Shown here: positions 26,256-34,988 of the stretch, in pieces
How the letters are laid out: every line of letters starts with the position of its first letter
How positions within the stretch are numbered: the stretch's first letter is position 1
Source: Microcystis panniformis FACHB-1757
GTDB lineage: Bacteria; Cyanobacteriota; Cyanobacteriia; Cyanobacteriales; Microcystaceae
DNA: 64,000 nucleotides
Reading direction: 5' to 3'
NCBI RefSeq assembly: GCF_001264245.1
Contig: NZ_CP011339.1
Coordinates: forward strand, 1,798,001-1,862,000
Notes under the pieces: generated by a model
Told to the model about the DNA's origin: nothing
What the model saw: the letters and a program-made list of their open reading frames with translations, nothing else
The model's database searches: none
Translations under genes and position numbers: made by a program

Positions 26256-26614
26256 GTTGGTCTATCGGCGCGTTACGAGGGCAAGCCTAATCGTAATCAA
26301 ATTCAGAATGGTACAGTCACACGAAGGTGGTATTGGAACAGTGGAAGAATGCAAACTAAAACCTGGGCTTGGAGCGCAAATTGGTGAAACTATCTTCATC
26401 GAAAATTTTGGGTCTGAAACCCCGTCGTTCTACGACGGCTTTACTGTTAAATATGAGCATCGTTTACGAAATATATGCTAAAATGTGAGGTATGGAAAAA
26501 GCCTATTCGTTTCGATTTTACCCCACACCCGAACAAGAGTCGCTATTGCGGCGCACTTTGGGCTGTGTAAGATTGGTTTACAACAAAGCTCTCCACGAAC
26601 GAACACAAGCTTGG

Positions 26615-27575
26615 GGTGGTGATTCGGTAGTAGTGATGGCGGCTTAATCCTTTGCTTTGCTGTGCATTGTAGTCATGGATAAAATACCAAAGGGTTCCCC
26701 AACGTGATTCTCCATTTTTTTAGAGAAAGATAGACTCTCTCTCACCAGCCGAGAAATCCTTTGTCGAAAGGTATTATTTAATCTTTCAATATGATTAGTT
26801 TGACCAGTTTCTTGACCGACTGGTCGATGACGTTTACTGGGAATTACTGTCTTATATGACTCCCAAAAGTCTGTGTAAGCAACTGCACATTGTCGGTAAA
26901 CGCCTGGTAAACTAGCCCAAAGTTTTTTGGCTGATTGACGACTCCTATCTCCGCGCATAGCAACCAATAATTTCTCTTGTATTTCTATCAATTAACCGCC
27001 AAATATAGACTTTTATCGTCTTAGAAAAAACCAAAGACCACATTTCATCACATTCTATAACCAATTTACCTTTTGGTTTGTCCGAAACCTTTATTTGACG
27101 GGGAACAGCCGCCAGTTTATTGTTGACATAATTTTGTTACCATGACCAACTTACCCCTGTTACTCTAGCAATTCCTCGTCAGGAAATTCGTTCGAGCAGG
27201 AGTTTATCAATTAATTGTTTGGTTTCGTCAGAGACGGTTTTATTAGTGGGATTGATCACAAACGGTTGACCGCAATCTTTACACTGACGTTTCGGCTTGC
27301 CATTATGTGTAGAACCATTTTTGATGGTATGATAAGAACCACATTTAGGACAACAAGATGTTGAAGTTTGTGAATCTTTTGTCAGAAGACAATGTTCTAA
27401 ATCTTCATCGTAATTTAACCAAAGTTTAATTATCCAAGAGAAGATATTGATAAAAATAGCAATCATAAAAAGCAAATCCCCAACATTTATCAAGCAATTA
27501 TTTTTATTAGTAAATATTCTACACGACTCAGTCCAGATAAGCAAGATGGCTTACCACTACTACCGAATCACTACC
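26615..27575 (-). mobile_element. IS1-family element (degenerate)
   Basis: 961 bp with inverted ends GGTGGTGATTCGGTAGTAGTG and GGTAGTGATTCGGTAGTAGTGG. It lies inside tnpB. The flanks (AAGCTTGG, CTTCTTCA) show no duplication and ~12 tnpB codons are lost, which suggests an IS1-type adjacent deletion. A fragment of a sister element ends the mosaic at 3537-3603. Confidence 0.85.
26620..27544 (-). pseudogene. IS1 transposase, decayed
   Basis: The InsA-like part has the zinc finger CPKCGSYHTIKNGS and CKDCGQPF, ending LLLERIS then TGA. The rest continues as RGIARVTGVSWSW, another stop, NYVNNKLAAVPRQIK, ECDEMWSLVF (first catalytic Asp), a frameshift, then SAKKLWASLPGVYRQ (second Asp in YTDFWESY) and NHIERLNNTFRQR (Glu). 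At least two nonsense codons and two frameshifts make it dead. Confidence 0.88.
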
Positions 27576-28646
27576 CTTCTTCAATGCTAACTGATTGGAA
27601 AAAGCAAGAAGAATTAAACTTTCTCAATGAAGTAAGCTGTGTACCCTTACAACAAGGGTTAAGACATTTACAAACAGCTTTCACTAATTTCTTTGCTGGT
27701 CGTACTAAGTATCCTAACTTTAAGAAAAAACATCAGGGAGGAAGTGCCGAATTTACCAAATCAGCCTTTAAATTTAAAGACAAACAAATCTATTTAGCCA
27801 AATGCACAGAACCTTTACCTATTCGATGGTCAAGACAAATACCAGAAAGCTGTGAACCAAGTACAGTAACAGTCAGATTACATCCTTCTGGACGTTGGCA
27901 TATTTCAATAAGATTTGATGACCCAACAATTAAGCCATTACCAGTAACAGATAAAGCCATCGGAATTGACTTAGGAATTAGTAGCCTTGTGATTACCAGC
28001 GATGGTGACAAAGTATCTAATCCTGAGCATTTTAACAAGCATTATCGGAGACTGCGAAGAGCATCTAAAAGTCTTTCTCGAAAACAGAAAGGGTCAAAAA
28101 ATCGGGAAAAGGCAAAAATCAAAGTAGCAAGGATTCACGCTCAAATCACCGATAGTAGAAAAGACCATTTACATAAGCTAACCACTCAATTAGTTCGTGA
28201 AAACCAAACGATTGTGGTTGATAATTTAGCCGTCAAGAATATGGTCAAAAACCCCAAGTTATCTCAGGCAATATCTGATGTAAGCTGGGGAGAAATCACT
28301 CGACAATTAGCCTATAAATGCCGTTGGTATGGGAGAAACTACATCGAAATAGATAGATGGTTTCCTAGCTCTAAAAGATGTAGTAATTGTGGGCATATTG
28401 CCCTTGAAAATGCCGTTAAATGTTCGAGAATGGGATTGTCCAGACTGTGGAACACACCATGACCGAGATATTAACGCGAGTAAAAATATTTTGGCCGCAG
28501 GGCTTGCGGTGTCAGTCTGTAGAGCGACCATAAGACCAGAACAGAGTAAATCTGTTAAGGCAGGTGCGAAAAATCCTTCGGGAAAGAAGCAGAAACCCAA
28601 ATCGTGAGGTTTGGGAATCGCCGTCCGTTTTACGGCGGCGAGGATG

Positions 28647-28991
28647 TCAATACAGTCCCATTAAGATTCTCAGTCTGTCTTCAACCAATGCCAGGGTTTC
28701 TGAGGATACAGTTCCCCATCGCTTCTCAAGTCGTTCTACTGAGATTGATCTTACGTCCTCGCACTTGATAAAACTTGGCATTTTCACTCCTCCCTCTGGA
28801 GGTTCCACTTTTATGTGAAAAGGGATTCCTTTGTCTTTAGAAGTTACTGGCAAAACAACAACTAAGCCAGATGTACCCTGATTAAACAGGTCTGCTGAAA
28901 TCACTAAACATGGACGCTTACCAGCCTGTTCATGCCCCCTTACTGGATTGAGGTCTGCTAGTCATATTTCTCCTCTGGTAATTTCTGCCAC
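28647..28991 (-). pseudogene. MazF-like toxin with an in-frame UGA at codon 10
   Basis: From the GTG at 28991 the frame reads MAEITRGEI, TGA (28962-28964), LADLNPVRGHEQAGKRPC, then LVISADLFNQGTSGLVVV, MPSFIKCEDVRSISVER and ALVEDRLRILMGLY. This is a full PemK/MazF mRNA interferase fold. The stop falls where the family has Trp (GEIWLADLNP). GTG overlaps the antitoxin stop by one base. An internal ATG at 28904 would lose the N-terminal strand, so the toxin is probably inactive. Confidence 0.85.
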
Positions 28992-29236
28992 TACCCTTCT
29001 ACTCCATCAGCGAGAGTTTGCTCCCATGTCTGCCTTTCAGAAATTTCCTCTTGCCATAAAGTCTCATTCTTCCTTAAGGCGGCGAAGGCTTCATTCGCTT
29101 GAACTAGAAAAACATATCTGCGATAATTTTCGATGGCTTTGTCTAATACTGTTGGGAGCGTATCCCCAGAGGAGTCAACGAGTGCTAACAGCGTTTTGTG
29201 AGCAGCCTCACTAATGCTAATTTTTAATTCAGGCAT
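28991..29236 (-). CDS. MazE-like antitoxin
   Basis: 81 residues from the ATG at 29236 (MPELKISISEAAHKTLLAL); a longer start at 29293 is less likely. The N terminus is a ribbon-helix-helix-like strand-helix-helix (SGDTLPTVLDKAIENYRRY) and the C-terminal acidic tail (EEISERQTWEQTLADGVEG) would bind MazF. It directly precedes the broken toxin gene with a one-base overlap. Confidence 0.75.
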   Translation of the reverse strand: MPELKISISEAAHKTLLALVDSSGDTLPTVLDKAIENYRRYVFLVQANEAFAALRKNETLWQEEISERQTWEQTLADGVEG

Positions 29237-29312
29237 ACTTTTCTCTCGTAGCTTGTGTAGGGCTATTGTAGCCAATTGTGTAAGGACTAACAACCTGGTT
29301 GGAACTGATTAT

Positions 29313-30575
29313 TTATTCTCCCTTTTGCCTTTTTCCTCTCCTAATATGTAGCCTATACTCAACGGATTTAGTATTAGATAACACCTGTGAATAACGGGGT
29401 CGGAGAAGAATTTTTTTCGCCCAATGTTGAAACACTTTCAATTGATGGCGTTTGCTGGGTAAACGCAGAATATAGACAAATCGACGCATTATATCAGCTA
29501 ATCTACCAGTAATATTAAGGCCAAAACTGGAGACAAGGGCTGATTGTTTACCCAGGGTTAACATATCACCTAAATGCAGATAATAATAGGGTTTGAGCGA
29601 TTTTTTTCTGATCACTGCCGAGATATTTTTGGCTACTACACTGGCTGCTTGATAGGCTGCTTGTGCTGTGGCAGGAATTACCTGTTTACTCGGATAAATT
29701 TCGGCTATATCCCCAAGGGCAAAAACTTCGGGATAGTCGATTAATTGTAAACTGGAACGGGTTAATAATTTGCCTTGTGCTGTTTTCTGACAGTCTAAAT
29801 TATTGATCCAATCCTGTGCTTGGGTTCCTGCTGTCCACAATAATAAATCAATGGGGATAACTTCATTTTTATTATCTTTAAATACGGTTATGGAATTAGC
29901 TGCAACTTCCTTTAATCCTGTGTTTAGATAGAGACTAACATTCTTGGCTAAAAGGGAACGACAGGAAGCAATACGCACCGATTTAGGGAAGTTTTGCAGT
30001 ATTTCCTCGTTCCTTTCCACTAGGTGAACTTTGCCTTTTTTTCCTAAACGATCAGCCACCTTACAGGCTAATTCTACCCCATTGGGACCGCCGCCAATAA
30101 TTGCTAAATCAATTGAGGATTTTCCTTGAGTTTCTAAGTCATGAATTGCCGTTTGTAATTTTTCTACATCCTCTAAACTCCGAAAAGTTAGCCCATAATC
30201 GGCTAACCCCGGTATAGCCGGCCAACGATTCCGCACTCCCACCGCTAAAACGAGGTAATCGTAATCTAAAATTTCCTCATTTTCTAAATATACTTGATGA
30301 TTGTTTAAGTCAATATTACGGGCTTTTTGAGTTTTTAAATTAACCTGAGTTCCTGTTAATAATTGACGGTAGGAAGGGGCAATTTCCCAGCGTTGCAATT
30401 CTCCTGTAATTAGTTCATAGAGAAGGGGAGTAAAGAGAAAATGGTCTTTCGGTTCGACTAAAGTTATTTGCCATTGACCGGATTTTACTGCTGTTAATCG
30501 ACTCAGATCGAGCGCCGTGTATAACCCTCCAAAACCACCCCCCAGAATGCAAATCTTAGTTATTGGTTTATTCAT
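29313..30575 (-). CDS. ndh: Type II NADH dehydrogenase (NDH-2)
   Basis: 420 residues, normal for NDH-2. A flavoprotein that passes electrons from NADH to the quinone pool without pumping protons, at the membrane surface. It has the FAD-binding ILGGGFGGLYTALDL (~9-23), the NADH-binding IIGGGPNGVELACKV (~163-177), and WTAGTQAQDW with VFALGDIAEIYPSKQ for FAD. The C-terminal region is basic and probably peripheral to the membrane. It starts at 30575 with a four-base ATGA overlap with the SGNH-like gene, so it is translated as the third gene of that operon. The electron-transfer call is firm; why it sits with acyl-transfer genes is not clear. Confidence 0.9.
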   Translation of the reverse strand: MNKPITKICILGGGFGGLYTALDLSRLTAVKSGQWQITLVEPKDHFLFTPLLYELITGELQRWEIAPSYRQLLTGTQVNLKTQKARNIDLNNHQVYLENEEILDYDYLVLAVGVRNRWPAIPGLADYGLTFRSLEDVEKLQTAIHDLETQGKSSIDLAIIGGGPNGVELACKVADRLGKKGKVHLVERNEEILQNFPKSVRIASCRSLLAKNVSLYLNTGLKEVAANSITVFKDNKNEVIPIDLLLWTAGTQAQDWINNLDCQKTAQGKLLTRSSLQLIDYPEVFALGDIAEIYPSKQVIPATAQAAYQAASVVAKNISAVIRKKSLKPYYYLHLGDMLTLGKQSALVSSFGLNITGRLADIMRRFVYILRLPSKRHQLKVFQHWAKKILLRPRYSQVLSNTKSVEYRLHIRRGKRQKGE

Positions 30576-31531
30576 GGATTTTTATTCTCAGTTGTGTTTA
30601 GGATGGGTTTCAGTTCCGAAACTAATTGTTCTGAACGAATAATTCTCGCCGGGGGTAAAAGATGATAGTGAGTATCAGCAAAAATGGTAGAATCGGTCTT
30701 AATATTCAAGTCTGTTGGGTCGTAAATTGTTGGCACAACCCGACTTAATTCTTCGGCAGATTTGCGAATATTAGCAAGAGTCTTACCATCATTTTTAGCA
30801 TAAACCCAGGGCAAAGAAACCACTAAAGTCGCCCCTTTTGCTTCCAAATCTTTCTTGAGTTTTTCAATCAATTTAATCGAGTGAGGAGAAGCAGGAGTAT
30901 CAAAGGTCATTTGCCACCATTTCCCTGTTCTTTCCTTAACTATAGTCGGATCTCCTCTGTCAGTAATCGGATCGGAAAGATAACCCGTCATTCTGCCTTT
31001 AGTGAATAAATCAACCGTGGATTTAGTGACTGCACGCATCCCCGGAATACCTAATAACCAAGTATCCTCGATCATGGTTTTTAAAGGTATCCCACCTAAC
31101 CCTGGTTTGCCAATAGCGACGCTAAAAGGTGCGGATCCCCAAAGTCCTTCGCCGCGATTAAAACCGTCCTCATCCATGAGCATGAGATATTCAGGAATCA
31201 GCAGAATTACGTCTCCTTGGCGCGCTTTTTCGAGAATCATAGCGGCAATGACATTTAACCCGATATCCCCCTGTAAACCGAAGTTAACCACCGGCATTCC
31301 CAATTCTTTGGCCATTAATTCCGAATTTATGGTATAATGCGCCCCCGATCCTGCCGTGACGATTAAACGCCGCGGTCCTTCGATCCTAGCTGCGATCGCC
31401 GATTTTTCTTCGTACATCATCCGCAACCAGCTTAATTCGCCGCCGTAGATGACATTATAAACAAAGCCGAGGGACCAAGCGACTCCCAGAGAGGCTAACC
31501 AGGGGAAAATGTTAAAGGATTTAGTATTCAT
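30572..31531 (-). CDS. SGNH/AlgX-like protein paired with an MBOAT acyltransferase
   Basis: 319 residues. One N-terminal membrane segment (FPWLASLGVAWSLGFVYNV) and then an extracytoplasmic domain. Block-like motifs recall SGNH hydrolase or acyltransferase folds: a Gly-rich turn VTAGSGAHYTINS, NFGLQGDIGLNVI, LIPEYLMLMDEDG and near the end FADTHYHLLPPARI, with Asp and His spaced as in the catalytic dyad. The expected GDS nucleophile serine is not obvious, so the enzyme assignment is weaker than the context. Such proteins take an acyl group from the MBOAT partner and place it on a polysaccharide. Start and stop overlap both neighbours. Confidence 0.6.
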   Translation of the reverse strand: MNTKSFNIFPWLASLGVAWSLGFVYNVIYGGELSWLRMMYEEKSAIAARIEGPRRLIVTAGSGAHYTINSELMAKELGMPVVNFGLQGDIGLNVIAAMILEKARQGDVILLIPEYLMLMDEDGFNRGEGLWGSAPFSVAIGKPGLGGIPLKTMIEDTWLLGIPGMRAVTKSTVDLFTKGRMTGYLSDPITDRGDPTIVKERTGKWWQMTFDTPASPHSIKLIEKLKKDLEAKGATLVVSLPWVYAKNDGKTLANIRKSAEELSRVVPTIYDPTDLNIKTDSTIFADTHYHLLPPARIIRSEQLVSELKPILNTTENKNP

Positions 31532-32991
31532 CAGAATTCAAAGTAAATAAAGTCACCGGTATTAGTGGAAGCTAGGAGAATAGTTAAACCTAGCAATATT
31601 TTAGACAGCCAAGGCGATAGTAATAGTTCATATTCAAACTTTTTCTGGGCAATAGCCAGATGTTCGAGGATTAAAACAATGATACCAAGAACTAAAGCGA
31701 CGCTTAAAACTGCTCCTTGATTGAGAGTATAGGAACTAAAAATCTCCCCGATATTAGCTAAGGAATAATTGAAAGGATTGGCAATAACCAGCATTTTGCC
31801 GATTAATCTTCTGGTGTTAATCTCCATGAAAAAGAGACAACCAAAAATGACAGCCAATTGCGTTAAAGCCCAGGAGACAATTTGCGGCTGAGAAACGTAT
31901 TTTCCGACGAAAGCATAGAAAGGTCGGCCTAGATAACGCAGTAATAATAATAATGCCCCGTGGTAGGCACCCCAAAAGATGAAATTCCAAGCCGCACCGT
32001 GCCAGAAACCAGAGAGAGTAAAGGTGATAAATAGGTAAAAAGGCGCCCAATTTTTATTGGAACCCATCAGGGGTAAAAACACATAATCTCGAAACCAAGT
32101 GCTAAGGGTAATATGCCAACGTCGCCAAAATTCGTTAATACTTTGGGATGTGTAGGGAGCTAAAAAGTTTAATTCCAATCTAATGCCAACAAAATAGGCT
32201 AAACCAACAGCAATAAAGCTATAACCGCCGAAGTCAAAATAGATTCTCAGGGTGAATAAAAAGGCCTCAAACCAGATATACCAAGCATTATCGATCATCT
32301 TATCTAATTCGATGTAGGGCGCAATGTTATCGGCGAGGACAAATTTCATAAATAAACCGAGAGAAAGCCAACGCAACCCCTTCTCGAAGTTTTCTCCTGT
32401 AAATTTGAGGCGAAATCCCTCCATTTGTGGTAATAAATCCCGGCGACGCTCGATCGGACCTGCGACAATCTGGGGGAAAAAGGAGATAAAATTGACATAA
32501 TCGAGGACGGCTAGGGGTTTCTTTTTCTTTTCCCGTAGGGAGTCCACCACGAAAGCCACCATCTGGAAGGTATAGAAGGATACCCCCGGCGGTATTTGGC
32601 TAGGCACGGGAATTGGGGAAAGTTCCTTCCAGTTAGGGGGGAGAGAAACGAATAATCCGATGATTTCCTCGACAAAAAAGCCGAAATACTTGAAGTAGGC
32701 GAGGACGAGAATATCGATGACGATAACGATAGTGGCCAGGAGATTCGCCTTCCAGCCGCTCATTTTCAGCACTAGCCAGACCATAATGTAGTTAAAGGCT
32801 AGGGAGACGACGAAAACGAGGAAACTGGTGCGACTGGCGTAATAAAATAGGATTAGGGACAGCGCCGCTAATCCGACTCCATCAAAAACACCTCGCCAGA
32901 GATTGAAGGACTTCGCCAGGTAGCGCGCCGTTAGGAAAGGAACGCTAAAAAGGATTAATATCCACCAAAATATAAAATCAGAGTAATTCAA
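31531..32991 (-). CDS. MBOAT family membrane O-acyltransferase
   Basis: 486 residues, about ten or more membrane spans. Conserved MBOAT regions: PPGVSFYTFQMVAFVVD, FFPQIVAGPIERR, FDFGGYSFIAVGLAYF, NEFWRRWHITLSTWFRDYV and the catalytic-His region LSGFWHGAAWNFIFWGAYHG. It moves acetyl groups across the membrane, as AlgI or DltB do, for a partner that modifies polysaccharide or wall polymer. First gene of a tight operon with the SGNH-like protein (ATGA overlap) and NDH-2. Confidence 0.93.
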   Translation of the reverse strand: MNYSDFIFWWILILFSVPFLTARYLAKSFNLWRGVFDGVGLAALSLILFYYASRTSFLVFVVSLAFNYIMVWLVLKMSGWKANLLATIVIVIDILVLAYFKYFGFFVEEIIGLFVSLPPNWKELSPIPVPSQIPPGVSFYTFQMVAFVVDSLREKKKKPLAVLDYVNFISFFPQIVAGPIERRRDLLPQMEGFRLKFTGENFEKGLRWLSLGLFMKFVLADNIAPYIELDKMIDNAWYIWFEAFLFTLRIYFDFGGYSFIAVGLAYFVGIRLELNFLAPYTSQSINEFWRRWHITLSTWFRDYVFLPLMGSNKNWAPFYLFITFTLSGFWHGAAWNFIFWGAYHGALLLLLRYLGRPFYAFVGKYVSQPQIVSWALTQLAVIFGCLFFMEINTRRLIGKMLVIANPFNYSLANIGEIFSSYTLNQGAVLSVALVLGIIVLILEHLAIAQKKFEYELLLSPWLSKILLGLTILLASTNTGDFIYFEF

Positions 32992-33153
32992 GGCGTGTTA
33001 ACTCCTGATGGTCTGTGTTACCTTGTTTGAGATGGGTTTCCTGACTTCTGATGCTCAGAGACGAGGGATTTTCTTGACAAGCCTATCAAACTTTGTCAGA
33101 CTTGTCCATAAAATTACCTTCATCCATCCTAAAAAATCGAGGCTAGACAAGCA

Positions 33154-34125
33154 ATGCTTTATCAAAAACTGTTAGATGCTCATAAACGCTATCGACAATT
33201 TAAGACTTATCCCCATATTGCCGATCAATATTGGTCTAGTCAGTTGGCAGAGCATAATATTAATCCTAATTATGTGGCATATGATGCTAAATCTGGTCAA
33301 CTTTTTTACAAACCCTTAGGGATCAGTTTAAGCAAAAATAAGCAGGATTTCCTCTTGGGTAGTAAAGTTTGTAACAAAGCTGGCGCCTTAAAGGCTCTGG
33401 CTGATTGTAAATTTTATATCGATGGGCAACAGGAATTAATTATCGATATCGATGGAGTTAAGTTAATTATCGAGACGGGACAGGATTTAGATATCGCCCA
33501 TGAAATTTTCCTTTTAGGTGTATATAATTTCCTCTATGACAAGCCCTGTGTAGCGATCGATATTGGCATGAATACGGGTTTTGCTAGTCTCTTTTTTGCC
33601 AATCGAGCTAATGTGAAAGCTGTCTATAGTTACGAACCTTTTAAGGCTACCTACGACCAAGCTTTAAGAAATTTTGCCCTCAATCCTAATCTAGCGGAGA
33701 AGATTAAAGCTTTTGATTATGGAGTCGGCGCTCGGGATGAAATTATTCAAGTCGAATACGATTACAAGGTTAAAGGTAGTGTTGGTATTTCTGGTATTGA
33801 CAACCAATTAAAACCTTTTGCCTCGAAACAAACAGCTACAGCCGATTTAATTCTTAAACCTTTCACCGATGTGTTTAAAGGTATTACCTCTGATTATCCC
33901 GACATCGATATAGTTGCCAAGATTGATTGTGAAGGTTCCGAATACGAAATCCTCGATTCTTTAGCGGCAACCGGTCAATTAGGACAGATTAAAATTATCA
34001 TGATGGAATGGCATAAAAAGGGTCCCGATGCTTTAGTCAAACATCTGCAAGAATTCGGTTTTATCATCTTCTCCCGGATGCCTCGCAGTAAAAATGTGGG
34101 TACTTTGTACGCAATTAAACCCTAA
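33154..34125 (+). CDS. FkbM family methyltransferase
   Basis: 323 residues. The Rossmann methyltransferase core starts at ~residue 128: CVAIDIGMNTGFASLFFA (S-adenosylmethionine loop), VYSYEPFKATYDQALRN, and the FkbM signature DIVAKIDCEGSEYEILDSL, then IIMMEWHKKG. FkbM enzymes O-methylate sugars or natural products. The first ~125 residues are a separate, unrecognised domain. It lies divergently from the MBOAT operon, so it could act on the same polysaccharide (inference). Confidence 0.9.
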   Translation: MLYQKLLDAHKRYRQFKTYPHIADQYWSSQLAEHNINPNYVAYDAKSGQLFYKPLGISLSKNKQDFLLGSKVCNKAGALKALADCKFYIDGQQELIIDIDGVKLIIETGQDLDIAHEIFLLGVYNFLYDKPCVAIDIGMNTGFASLFFANRANVKAVYSYEPFKATYDQALRNFALNPNLAEKIKAFDYGVGARDEIIQVEYDYKVKGSVGISGIDNQLKPFASKQTATADLILKPFTDVFKGITSDYPDIDIVAKIDCEGSEYEILDSLAATGQLGQIKIIMMEWHKKGPDALVKHLQEFGFIIFSRMPRSKNVGTLYAIKP

Positions 34126-34145
34126 AGTATAGGAGTGAGGTGATA

Positions 34146-34200
34146 GGGAAATGGGGAAATGGGGAAATGGGGAAATGGGGAAATGGGGAAATGGGGAAAT
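34146..34200. repeat. Octamer tandem repeat GGGGAAAT
   Basis: One partial and six full copies of GGGGAAAT. Between the 3' ends of two convergent genes, next to the heptamer array at 34233-34288. Confidence 0.95.
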
Positions 34201-34232
34201 TTCCACTAATACCCCAAAACCCCAACACCTTC

Positions 34233-34288
34233 TAACTGATAACTGATAACTGATAACTGATAACTGATAACTGATAACTGATAACTGA
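34233..34288. repeat. Heptamer tandem repeat TAACTGA (8 copies)
   Basis: Eight perfect heptamers of the STRR type known from cyanobacteria. They end two bases before the stop of the lipoprotein gene. Confidence 0.95.
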
Positions 34289-34289
34289 T

Positions 34290-34715
34290 TTACTGTGCTT
34301 GACAATAGGTATTAAAAGCTTCGCCAGTTTCTTTTTCTAATTGGCCGGCTTTTCTTACCTTTTCCTGTGCTAATTTTGCCCCGTTTTTATTGCGAGTTTC
34401 GATAACTTGAATTATTTCACGAGTGGCAGTGGCATAATCTTCATAGACTTGAGCGAAAGCGATTTTATATTTATCTAGTTCAGGATCCTTCACTGCTAAT
34501 TTTTTCATATTTTCTGCGGCCTGTTCGATTTTATCGGCGGCTAATAGCCAACTTTTTTGGTCAATTTCTGTCCCTTGACCCTTGGTTAAGGATTTGGTTT
34601 CTTGGGCGACTTCGTTGGCAATCCGATAGATTTTTTGACATTGAAACTGTTTACTATCAGCACAACTTGCCAAAAAAGTCAAGCCTATAAATATTAAGAT
34701 TATTTTGTTATTCAT
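34290..34715 (-). CDS. Small lipoprotein, function unknown
   Basis: 141 residues with a signal and lipobox (IFIGLTFLASCADS), so anchored at the cell surface or periplasmic face. The mature part is helical (IYRIANEVAQETKSLTK, ADKIEQAAENMKKLAV, YEDYATATREIIQVIE) and ends in a Cys (FNTYCQAQ) that may pair with CQKIYR near the start. I do not recognise a family. Confidence 0.7.
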   Translation of the reverse strand: MNNKIILIFIGLTFLASCADSKQFQCQKIYRIANEVAQETKSLTKGQGTEIDQKSWLLAADKIEQAAENMKKLAVKDPELDKYKIAFAQVYEDYATATREIIQVIETRNKNGAKLAQEKVRKAGQLEKETGEAFNTYCQAQ

Positions 34716-34770
34716 AGCATTGTATTTGAGATGATTCTAGGGAAGCTTATAGCGGTAAACTATCAGCCTC

Positions 34771-34943
34771 TAAGTAGGGAGGCACAATTATTTGTAGGAT
34801 GGGTTAGGGGTAGCGTAACGTAATCGGGCGTTGGGTTTCATGCTTCAACCCAACCTACGTTCTATCGGCACCCCCCTTATCAAGGGGGGCAGGGGGGATC
34901 AAAGACAAAATCTATCTTCAATTTAATTGAAACCACTTACTTA
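34771..34943. mobile_element. Compound MITE (two repeat families joined)
   Basis: The left half (to ~34865) equals the repeat at 19500-19594. The right half is the TAAGTAG-family MITE in reverse: ACCCCCCTTATCAAGGGGGG, then ATCTTCAATTTAATTGAAACC and ACTTACTTA. The joining of the two is unique in this window. It occupies the gap before galE. Confidence 0.75.
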
Positions 34944-34988
34944 GAATTGTTCAATCCGATAATACTAAAGTTTAGCACTCGATCGCTG

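Larger units (their letters stand above)
26492..28607 (+). pseudogene. tnpB: tnpB, interrupted by IS1 and frameshifted
   Basis: The first part reads MEKAYSFRFYPTPEQES to HERTQAW (26492-26614). The frame resumes after IS1 at ~27584 (MLTDWKKQEELNFLNEV). About a dozen codons between the parts are missing. The RuvC-I Asp is present (AIGIDLGISSLV); at RuvC-II the usual Glu appears as Asp (IVVDNLAVKNM); a frameshift near 28400 separates the zinc ribbon (CSNCG) from WDCPDCGTHHDRDINASKN, which holds the third acid. Intact relatives are RNA-guided DNA nucleases; this copy cannot work as one. Confidence 0.88.
26417..28650 (+). mobile_element. IS200/IS605-type tnpB element (broken)
   Basis: Left-end hairpin CCCGTCGTTCTACGACGG at ~26420-26438 and right-end hairpin CCGTCCGTTTTACGGCGG at 28621-28638, ending near GATGTCAA. 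It encodes only TnpB (no TnpA), so it was mobilised in trans. Its tnpB gene is interrupted by IS1 and carries a frameshift. Confidence 0.75.

Noticed and set aside
26236..26481. 81-codon plus-strand ORF between vapC and tnpB
   Set aside because: Spans a repeat and the left-end hairpin of the tnpB element; no recognised homology.
34146..34288. Possible CRISPR array
   Set aside because: Units are 7-8 bp with no spacers and no cas genes nearby; simple tandem repeats.
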